Of a stretch of 64,000 bases of DNA, positions 55,526 through 64,000 are shown one piece after another (position 1 is the first letter of the stretch; the number at the start of each line of letters is the position of its first letter). The translations under genes and the position numbers were made by a program. Source of the DNA: Isoetes taiwanensis (taxonomy: Eukaryota > Streptophyta > Lycopodiopsida > Isoetales > Isoetaceae); NCBI GenBank assembly GCA_021234155.1, contig JAJEKV010000092.1:2428561-2492560 (forward strand). Direction: 5' to 3'. The notes below the pieces were generated by a model. That model searched no databases. It was not told the DNA's origin and was given only the letters and a program-made list of their open reading frames with translations.

Positions 55526-56477
55526 ATATGCTATCTACAGTGTTCAACTATGACATTAACAATTTATGTGTGGTTCAAATCAAGAATATCAATGATCCTT
55601 CTTCTTTAAGGAATGTTATTGAGGAAGACTACAAATCTAAGAGTGAGGAAATTCGTAATCTATGAAGAGTTTGGCGATACAGTCATGGTCTATGGTGGCA
55701 AAGAGCAATTAAAACCAGTTGTCATAGTTGTTGATTCTCCATCTTTCTCTTCGCTTGATTCTGTAAGATTTTGTGATTCAACTTTCCAAAAAATCCTTGG
55801 AGAAAATTGAAAAAGCAAATTGAAGCAAAAACAAATTGAAGAAAATTTGCTTGGAAGTTAAAGAGTCTGTGAAGGTTGACTCCGTACCACCCTTCTATAA
55901 TGGCAACATTGTGTACGAGTTGCCCCTACAAAAGGACTCTATAGGATCTATGGATGGAATGCAACAATATTTGGATCCACATTTAAATGGGCAAACCCTA
56001 GTCATACAAATCGCTTTAAGTCATACATACATACAGGGCACTGTCAGATTGGCCTATTATGTTGGACACTTAGAATGTCAAAATCCTTGTTGTGACTATG
56101 TGTTGGGGAAAGGCCAAGCAAATTCCATGCAATGGAGGGTTCTCTAGGGATCAGGCTTAATATTGGTCCAACATCAGAAGAACATGGTTCTCTACATTGT
56201 GCGTTCTGTAAGGAACAACCAATTTGTATTGCAAGATGTGATGTGATGATTTATTATTATCTCCCTAGCTGCATTCCTGATACACGACTTATTAGGCATG
56301 CGGAAAGCAAGGAAGACATAAGGAGACTGCACTCACTTTTGTAAAATATACCAGTTAGCTCCATTGGTAAATTTGGACCCAAACAGATGCAAAATGAATT
56401 GGCCATGCAATTGGTGATTGTAGACGCTCTTTCAACGTCAAAGGTTGATCAAATTGAGATGTCGATAACGTACAAGG

Positions 56478-56508
<31 letters not shown>

Positions 56509-56540
56509 TATTTTTACAAGGTAGATAGATAGATAGGTAG
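56478..56540. repeat. (TAGA)n microsatellite, two blocks
   Basis: About eight units at 56480-56508 and four at 56524-56538, separated by GTATTTTTACAAGG. Confidence 0.85.
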
Positions 56541-57919
56541 AAGAACTATTGGATTGCCTAGAGCCACTTTGCAACCAAAGGAGGTAATATTTTTCACTTT
56601 GGGTAGCTAAGCATTCCATTATTTTCTAATGTCTTTTTATGTAATACGTAGATTAAGGAAATGGATAGATGATGCAAGAAAAAAAAAACAATATGCTGAT
56701 GACTATAACATCATCATGTACCTGAAAAGTAAGTGTCGTATGAATACTTCCATGGCTCGAAGTTTCCATACCAAACCCATGACAAAAATAATGACAAATG
56801 TTATATTTTTAAAATGTCAACTGTCGGTCTGATTTAGTAAAGAGAATCCGACCAGGCTAGGATCTTGGCAATTCATAGATGCATTTTGATCATGTTAAAA
56901 AAATATATGGATGGACTACATTGGCATGCCCGTGTATGATCCTATGTAAGTAATCACATAATTCAGGCCGGGTTTTTTATAGATCTTATTTATTTGAATA
57001 TTAACTTATGTAGCATTACCACATTACAGATTGAGAAGTTTGGTGACAATAGCAATTTGTGATATGAAAACAGAAGATTCCCAATCAAAGAGGATATTCT
57101 GGAAGAAGTTGAATAAAGTGATGATATCTAAGGGTTACGAGCCTGTTCAATTTCATGGATTTATGGCTGATGAAGCACAGGCAAATTAGATAGCAGTTAG
57201 AGACGTTTTCTTTGAACGTAAAGAAGTGCGTGAAGAAGAACGCTCTTGTGTCTTTCACTTTGAACAGTGAATGCAGAGACAGACCAAGAAGCATCTCAGT
57301 CCAGAATATAGAAATGAATTTATAAAAGTGTGCAGGAAATGGAGAAACTCAGATAATCCAAATGAATTGCACCTTTATATGACAGGTTGACTTCTAGAGA
57401 AGGCTTCTGCATCAAATGTAAATGGATTGTGCTCGTGGATGGCCTGGTGGCGTTAGAAAGTGAGCCGATGGGGAGATTATATGAAAGCTTGTGCCTCAAT
57501 AGAAGATGCTATGCATATACCTGATACTAATCTGTCTGAAAGTAGACATGCAAGTTGGTTAGTAGCGACAGGTTATAAAAAAACTTTGACTCTATATGAT
57601 GCTAATTTGTTTGATCTGACAGAAGCCATCTTACAGGGTAGTAAATACTGGAACAGTTCAGTATGTTAACAGTTCTGGAAGTCTACACTCTGTCATGAGA
57701 CGTGACGGTAAGCATGTAAACAGAAGGACTAAACTTAGTAGAGTTGCAAAACTAAATTTGAAGCAGAGCAAAGACATGGATGTCTCAATTGTAAGTAATG
57801 TGATTGTTCATAAGAGACATGTGGAGTTCAGTTTGAATGAAAATGGCAATGCATATATTGTTAGCATCGAGAAAGAGCCTTCACGCACCTGTCCCGATTA
57901 TCAGAAGAGGGTTGCGAAG

Positions 57920-58083
57920 GAATAGAATAGAATAGAATAGAATAGAATAGTTTTTTTAACGTCCACGGAGACCAATAGGTCATGGGACCCATACAATGGG
58001 CTAGTACAATCATTACTACTAGGATTAAAAAACCCCTGCCTCGAAAGGTTTTCAAGGGAAAAACCTTTGCAGTAATGATGATA
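57920..58083 (-). mobile_element. 3' end of pentanucleotide-tailed LINE (copy i) inside the MULE SWIM exon
   Basis: (AATAG)n at 57920-57950, core AACGTCCACGGAGACC and GGTCATGGGACCCATACAATGG, ending near GCAGTAATGATG. It splits the transposase zinc site. It is closest to copy g at 49.75 kb over its whole length. Confidence 0.8.
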
Positions 58084-58230
58084 CTAGACAAGCGGAGAAG
58101 CTTCATTCCATGCAAGCATATCTTCTACATCTTCCAGACAGAGCTTCACAGAGATCCCTCCATTGACATGTCACTTCTCCAACCAGTGTTTAGTGACGAT
58201 CTTCTAGAAAGCTTATTACATGTCTTTTAA

Positions 58231-59869
58231 TTGCAGTAAATCTCATTTCACATGTCTTCTAACTACAGTACAACTCATTTCGCATCAAGGAACTAAGATT
58301 TGTTGGACTTTAATAAATATTATGTGATTGGTAGTTTTACATTGATTGATTTCTTACATTGTAGTTAAATCTATATGTATAGTTATGCCAACCACCTTGC
58401 AGCTATGAATATTCTATGCTTTAAATGCTATATGCTCTTACTTATACTCTTAGCATAATATAGACTGGAGAAACCTATCAGACTGGAGTCTAATCGAGGA
58501 AAAAAGACCATAAGACCATTATAAAAAAGGCGACAAAAAAATTGCACTCAATATTTTGCACTATCTTCAAGTGCGACTTCTTTTCCCAGAAGCTGCCTGA
58601 AGTTCATATTGAAGTTCATTTTCTCTTTTGAAACTTTGGTGAAATCTCGTCAAATCCAGGTGTGCTGATATCTATCAACTTTGAATTCTCTCAATTCAGT
58701 TTCATAGAATGGATCTCAAGTATTGTTATAGCTATTCTGTTTGAACACAATCGTTCCATTAGTTAAAGCTGGAGTTTTTGGTATATTTGCAACACTAATG
58801 ATTGTATACTTGATATTCAAGATGGTTCTTATGATTCCATTTTGTAGGGCCAAAACATAAAATGGCTTACCGAGTGCCATACAATGGACACGAATAATAA
58901 GAAAGAAGTTATCTTTAAGTTGCTAGCTTATATTAAGCTATTGCAGCTGGCTATGAACATTTGTCTCATTTGAAAGGTTCCATCCACAGAGGCCCATTGG
59001 GAGAAATTGTTGCTCAGAGCCTGATAGCAGAGAATTCTATCTTGGTGGGGCAAATTTTTTTTCCGATGGGCTGTTAGTAAGTTTATTCTTTTCAAGAAGA
59101 CATCGTGCATAAGGATGGATGATGACAGAGCCGATGTCTTTTGTTTAAGACTCCAGCTGGGACACCCATATTTCAACTCCTTGTTGTTGATTGGTTCAAG
59201 GCAAACAACAAAGTTGGTCGTGTAGCCTCCATATCCGAAAGCATTATGTTGTGTGGCTTTCTCACTAGTAGGAATCTCAAATTCAATATGTCTCTACAAC
59301 AGTTGTTGAAATACCTTACACAATATTTTCGGCAAAAAACATCTATGGAGAAAGATTTGTTCTACTTTGTTTTCAGTTTGCATGTTAGTCTTTTGGTCAA
59401 TAATGTAGACAAAGATTGCAGGGAGGAGTAGTAATTAACGAGAAAGTTTCAATTCTCCAGGTTGCTCATGGATCCTTCTATTACAATCTAATATTTTATT
59501 TTGTCACAAATATGGGAGTTTGTTAGGAACCAATCCTGCAAAGGCTTATCTCTAGTGATGAGGTATTTTGCAAGGAAAGGCTTGCCCTTCTACCTGCAGT
59601 GCCCGAGGTAAGGATTGACGAGTCTTTGAGTAGAACCAACACATTTAAATTTATGTAGTTGCAATGTCAATGTAGTGTGCATAGGGGTCTTGGATTATAA
59701 AGAAGGCAGTGGGATCAAGGACGGTGCTACTTGGAAGCATACTATAGTTTAATTATTACAATGACAGAAATTACATCGAAATAGATGTTGACATAGGGTC
59801 ATCTGAAATTGTGAGAAGAGTGATGAATATTGTCTTCGGTTTTATATCAACATTGCTAGTTGATATGAT
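58231..59869. other. Mostly unrecognised; possible transposase fragment at 59.1-59.4 kb
   Basis: A plus-strand frame at 59141-59431 (KTPAGTPIFQLLVVDWFKAN) could be a transposase core piece, but the match is weak. A minus-strand frame at 58928-59176 reads WASVDGTFQMRQMF, a phrase also compatible with MULE cores. Neither is secure. Confidence 0.3.
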
Positions 59870-59997
59870 CTTCGGGGCGGGGGTTTTTTATTCCGGGCAG
59901 TAATGTCACTGCTGCGCTTTTTGTATTGGGTCCCATAGGCCGATTGGTATCCGTGGACGATAAAAACAATTATATTCTACTCTATTCTATTCTTTTC
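59870..59997 (+). mobile_element. 3' end of pentanucleotide-tailed LINE (copy j), plus orientation
   Basis: GGGGCGGGGGTTTTTTATTC, TTGGGTCCCATAGGCCGATT, CCGTGGACGATAAAAAC, then TTCTA-type units at 59972-59994. The only copy in plus orientation in the window. Confidence 0.8.
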
Positions 59998-60773
59998 AAG
60001 GGTAGATTACTACAAACTACTTCTAAATATTTCAATTCATGAAGCTAATAAGCATCTACCTATTCAGGCTGATTCACAAGATGAGCTTCAGGAAAGACTC
60101 CTCGGAGTTGTACGTTGTTCTACTTTGGATCTTAATGCTATCGTGTCCCCCTTTCCATAGAATAATATTTGCTTTTCTTTTTTACGAATCAACCACAAGA
60201 AATGTATATAATTGGGCCAATTCCCCTGCCCAATAACACATCATTGACTCTTTGGGATCCCTTATATGTGCCTAATTTCCTTTTTCTGTAATTTTTTCAA
60301 CTCACCATTAGCCCCACCAAGAAAATATGCAGCAATAAACCATTGTGGTTGTCAAATACACAATAAAATACTCAAGCATAGTGCGGTGCCACTAGCACCG
60401 CATTTGATTTTGTGTTTAGTAAATTGAGGAAATTTCAAATGGAGAAACTAAAAGCAAAGAATTATTTATGTTAAATATGAAGTCTTGATTGTAGAAGGAT
60501 GTATAGTTAATACCAAGTGGCAATGATGTTGGAACCAATAAAGCCGGATCTTGCAAAAAAGCTAGTAAGTTTAGTTTGTTAGTTTATCAACAACCACTCT
60601 TTATTGCCACTCTTTCAAATTAAAATTCCATGTATTATATCTTCTAATATCTTAACAACAAATCAAGTTAGACTGCTCACTTCCTCGTTCATAAATACTC
60701 CTTGGTGGTAGAAACGCCTTAAATAAATGTATTTATTTACATACTATTAATAAAAATAAAAATATCGTGCCTT

Positions 60774-60774
<1 letters not shown>
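59998..60774. other. No gene recognised
   Basis: AT-rich, no supported frame. Confidence 0.4.

Positions 60775-60806
<32 letters not shown>
60775..60806 (+). repeat. Poly-A run of about 31 nt
   Basis: Preceded by TCGTGCCTTC, close to the L1 3' end TCGTCCTTC before its poly-A at 42.5 kb. Probably the tail of a very short L1-type insertion. Confidence 0.6.
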
Positions 60807-60808
<2 letters not shown>

Positions 60809-60859
60809 TATAACATAATTCATGGTACTTCAAAAAATTTCCCAAGGGATAGTCCATGT

Positions 60860-61025
60860 TATATAAGGAACAATTTGAGTATATCATCTCTACAATTGCA
60901 GCACATAACCAATCGAACTGCATGTTTGCTCTCTCACTCATGTGGTTAAACACTTGTAATACACCGCCTAGGCTGCCACACTTGCTATACATGCATAGAG
61001 GTACAATAGTATCTTCCTGAAGTTG
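60860..61025 (-). pseudogene. PPR protein fragment
   Basis: A minus-strand frame contains MYSKCGSLGGVLQVFNHMSER, closely following the plant pentatricopeptide consensus (MY-KCG---A--VF--M-ER). PPR proteins bind organellar RNA. Only about one repeat is visible, between the copia element and the poly-A run, so this is a fragment left by rearrangement or an exon end of an unseen gene. Confidence 0.45.
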
Positions 61026-61149
61026 GATGTGGGTAAAAGCATACTACGGCATACTCTTAAATAATGGATATATTGATAGACAGAAATGCCTCTGCCGTGG
61101 CTCACAGATCATGGATTGAATAGAGAACAAAAATGAAAAGTCTATTCTA

Positions 61150-64000
61150 ATACATCAGTTACGCCTCTTCAGACCAGACGCGCCTATTGGAGATGATGTG
61201 GCTGCCATGTCAGAAGTGCTGACTAAGTGCTGATGAGGTGCTTGTTCAGCAGGACTGCCGAACACTTCTTCATCACTCCCACTTGTTCCAAGTCCTGCAA
61301 CTTCTTCATCTGAATCTTCTTCATCTTCAACTAGTCTGATCACCCCAAGAGCAGATCTATGTTTCTCAAACTTTTCTTTGCTTAATGGCTTTGTAAAGAT
61401 GTCAGCTACCATATCTTCAGTTCCAATAAACTTAAGTTTGAGAGTACCATCTGCAACTCGCTCTCTAATGAAGTGATACATGGTCTGAATATGCTTAGTT
61501 CTGGAATGATATTTAGGATTTTCTGATAATGCTATTGATCCTTGATTATCACTAAATATCCTTTGTCGGCTTGGCTATATACTGAGCTTCTAATCCAAGA
61601 AAGAATTTGCTCTCCCCCATTGCCTCTTTTGCTGCGTGGGTAGCAGCAATGTATTCCGCTTCAATACTTGATAATGCAACTATACTTTGTCTCTTTGAAC
61701 TCCAAGAAATCACTCCGCTTCCAAGACTGAAACTATAACCTGAAGTTGATCTCCTAGTCTCAACATCTCCTGCCCAATCGGCATCAGTGAACCCTTCAAG
61801 TTTAAACTCTGATTTCTCACTTCCATCAAAGCATAGACAATAGTTTCTTTGTTCCCTTCAAGTACCTGTGAAATTCTCTTAACACTTTGCCAATGAGCTG
61901 CACCAGGATTGTCCATAAACTGCGAGACAACTCCAACCGCATATGCTAAATCTGGCCTCGTACATACCATAGCATATATTAGGCTTCCTACAGCTTGCCG
62001 ATATGGAACACCTTTCATGTATTCCATCTCTTGCGGATTTGTTGGAGCGTGCTCTCTTGATAGCTTCATACCGGTTTCCATTGGTGTGCTCACTGCCTTG
62101 CTATCTTGCATGCCATATTTAGAAAGCATGTCATGGATATAGTGACGCTGAGACAACATTATCTGTTTCCTCCCCCTGTCTCGAGTCACTTCTATCCCTA
62201 AACAATAATGCAAGTCTCCTGAATCTGTCATCTCAAATTCAGCACGCAAGTATGCTTTGAGTTTATAAATAGCAGGAAGACTTGGGCTTAAAATGATACA
62301 ATCATCGACATACAATGCCACAATAAGTGGAATCTGCCCATCCAAATGCTGCTGATAGACATTTGAATCTGCTGCATTACGCTGAAAGCCCAAGGTCATC
62401 AAATAACTGTCTATTCTTTGATACCACATTCTGGGTGATTGCTTCAAGCCATAGAGGGCCCGATGCAACCTACAAACCAGATTTTCTGCTCCAACTCTCA
62501 CATAACCTTCAGGTTGCTTCATATAGATCTCTTCAGTTATCTCACCATGAAGGAATGCAGTGGTCACATCCATTTGATGGACATGATAATCATGAATTGC
62601 AGCAAGACACAATAAAGCACGAATTGACACAAGCTTAACAACTGGAGAAAAGGTCTCGGTATAGTCAATACCTTCTACTTGTGTGAATCCACGTGCGACA
62701 AGTCTTGCTTTGAAGCGATCTATGGAGCCATCAGACTTAAATTTCAGCTTGTACACCCACTTGCATGTCACTGATTTGCGTCCAAGAGGAAGATGAACCA
62801 AACTCCAGGTCTGATTTTTATAAAGAGAGTGAATCTCAGCATCCATTGCTGCCCCATTCTTTCGCATAAGGACTGGCCATTGCAGCAGCAAATGATGAGG
62901 GTTCTTCTATAAAGTCTGCATCACGAGCTATGTTCAAGCGAGACGGCTGCTTTGAAGTACTTGAATCATGAGCTGCTTGTGCCTTAATGGACGGCTTACT
63001 GACTCTTCCAGATCTGGTCACATATGGCATGATTCGAATACCTCCCCCATGCGGCACTGACTTAGACCTATGTGCTGATCGGGCTCCACGTGCTCCCACT
63101 TGTTGAGAAGCTGGAGGAACTAGGGGAGATTGTACCTCAGTTGCTGAAGGAATGCTTGGTGGCTCAAGATTCGGATCTGCATCTGCTATTGGTTGGTTGA
63201 CAAGGTCAACTTCTTGATTAAACAAGGGTGTTAAGTCTTCAAGACCAGCATCATTGTCTTCTAAAATGACTGCATCATACTTCTCATGTTGAAGAGCAGC
63301 TACTCCAGCCTCCTTAAGATCTTTATAAAGGATATGCTCCCGAAAGATCACATCCTTGCTGTAAAAAATGCGATGAGCCTTAAAATCATACAATCTGCTG
63401 CCCTTTACTCCATCACCACAGCCCATGAAGAGTGAGACCGTGGATTTAAAATCAAGTTTATGCCGTTTTTCCTTGGGAATGTGCGCATAAACTAGGGAAC
63501 CAAACACTCTCAGATTGTCAAGTTTAGGCTTCCTTCCTGTCCAAAGTTCTTCTGGAGTTCTGCCATGAACGTATGCCAATACTCTATTCTTGATATAGGC
63601 AGCAGTTGTGACTGCTTCTCCCCAAAAAGATTGAGGTAACCCTGAATGATGTAACATACAACGTACTGCCTCTACAAGTGTCCGATTCATCCGTTCAGCC
63701 AGCCCATTTTGCTCAGGAGTATAAGGATTGGTGTGCTGCTGTACTATTCCCTGAGCATGACAATAAGAAGTAAAAGCATCAGATAAGTACTCACCACCGC
63801 CATCCGAACGCAGAGTTTTGATACGCCTTCCAGTTTGAACTTGAGCAAAGGCTTGATATCTCTGGAACTGCTGAAGAGCTTCAGACTTACGGAGCATCAA
63901 GTACACGGCTACCTTGCGTGAATGGTCATCGATAAAGGTGATAAAGTACTTCTTGTGACCAAGTGTTGCTGTACGCATTGGCCCACAAATGTCAGTATGC
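61150..64000 (-). mobile_element. Ty1/copia element 2, runs off the right edge
   Basis: Integrase, RT and RNase H in copia order on the minus strand, with long open stretches, so it is younger than copia element 1 and different in sequence. The 5' LTR, gag and protease lie beyond 64000. A 3' LTR was not recognised below 61150, so the 3' end may be truncated. Confidence 0.85.
61152..64000 (-). pseudogene. copia element 2 pol: integrase, RT, RNase H
   Basis: From high to low coordinates. Integrase 64000-63450 (HTDICGPMR at the edge, FIDDHSRKVAVYL, RSDGGGEYLS, YTPEQNGLAERMNRTL: all three acidic residues present), then LWTGRKPKLDNLRVFGS and a Pro/Ser-rich linker to 62836. RT 62891-61850 in a new frame (KARLVARGFTQVEGIDYTE, MDVTTAFLHGEITEEIYM, YGLKQSPRMWYQ, LYVDD at 62300-62314, VCTRPDLAYAVG). 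RNase H continues in another frame ([20 protein letters not shown], about 61800-61740; [17 protein letters not shown]). The end, 61481-61155, reads ADIFTKPLSKEKFEKHR, followed by an unusually acidic, Ser-rich tail. Single-base frameshifts near 62845, 61830 and 61570-61600 inactivate it. Confidence 0.88.

Larger units (their letters stand above)
55426..58230 (+). pseudogene. Decayed MULE-type transposase
   Basis: Plus-strand fragments in order. 55530-55810: N-terminal region (VYGGKEQLKPVVIVVDSPSF). 55836-56344: a Cys/His-rich DNA-binding module (HLECQNPCCDYVLGKGQ, LHCAFCKEQPICIARC). 56629-56832: a basic stretch (RRLRKWIDDARKKKQYADDY). 57070-57290: transposase core (KGYEPVQFHGFMADEAQAN with W changed to a stop at 57187, then RSCVFHFEQ). 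57460-57670: SRWGDYMKACASIEDAM and LSESRHASWLV. 57700-58230: C-terminal SWIM-type zinc site split by a LINE insertion (RTCPDYQKR ... FIPCKHIFYIF). SWIM plus the DDE-type core identifies a Mutator-like transposase. Several stops and frameshifts make it inactive, and no terminal inverted repeats were found. Confidence 0.62.

Noticed and set aside
56480-56540. Possible LINE tail from (TAGA)n
   Set aside because: Tetranucleotide, no family core next to it; an ordinary microsatellite.

Overview
The window looks like nuclear DNA of a land plant, probably a seed-free lineage with a large repeat-rich genome. The evidence is spliced minus-strand exons resembling plant TcdA-like (ThiF/E1-fold) tRNA-modifying enzymes, plant-type Ty1/copia and Ty3/gypsy elements primed by initiator Met tRNA, plant L1-type LINE, MULE and CACTA transposons, and a PPR fragment. 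No organism marker (rRNA, organellar gene) is present, so the lineage is inferred. No bacterial-style operon, CRISPR array or intact tRNA was seen. Gene density is very low and most of the window is nested, decayed transposable elements.

Layout. 0.7-1.3 kb: two well-spliced exons of the TcdA-like gene (minus). 1.65-6.17 kb: decayed Ty3/gypsy chromovirus (minus) with 222-bp LTRs and a 5-bp target duplication. 6.2-14.6 kb: mostly non-coding, with a 250-bp-spaced duplication, a 0.7-kb one-strand purine tract, an ORF1-only 'half-LINE', and several 3' ends of a LINE family carrying pentanucleotide tails. 14.63-21.37 kb: complete Ty1/copia insertion (plus) with matching GAATG duplications; it was itself invaded by a tandemly duplicated tRNA-like SINE and a 5'-truncated LINE. 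22.4-24.3 kb: an unusual long reverse-transcriptase ORF of Penelope-like or rvt-like type, preceded by a 0.32-kb repeat also present at 10.3 kb. 24.3-31.5 kb: non-coding, with a tRNA-type SINE, an AT satellite, a G4-capable run and three evenly spaced perfect palindromes.

31.59-42.79 kb: a non-autonomous LTR element (minus). Its upper LTR contains two later insertions: a 5.1-kb LTR element encoding only a GAG-like protein (TR-GAG type, plus) and a 5'-truncated L1-type LINE (plus, 17-bp target duplication, poly-A). 42.99-50.99 kb: a broken spliced gene (minus) combining a ParB/sulfiredoxin-like domain with an FxGxG-type DNA-methylase-like domain. It is split by a 5.75-kb CACTA transposon with a 3-bp ATG duplication. 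51.2-52 kb: ACGT-core palindromes. 52.16-54.33 kb: the longest copy of the pentanucleotide-tailed LINE (minus). 54.33-54.99 kb: two small inverted-repeat elements. 55.2-58.2 kb: decayed MULE transposase (plus). 60.8-61.1 kb: PPR fragment. 61.15-64.0 kb: a relatively young Ty1/copia element (minus) that runs off the right edge.

How the parts relate. Terminal repeats and target duplications let the insertion order be read. The LINE family at 7.7, 11.7, 14.2, 19.9, 22.0, 49.8, 52.2, 57.9 and 59.9 kb shares a terminal core and has repeatedly invaded other elements. The only coding regions that look selected are the two TcdA-like exons and, less certainly, the GAG-only ORF and the 440-codon RT ORF. 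The most unusual content is the ParB-methylase gene relic, the divergent RT ORF, the ORF1-only half-LINE and the palindrome trio.
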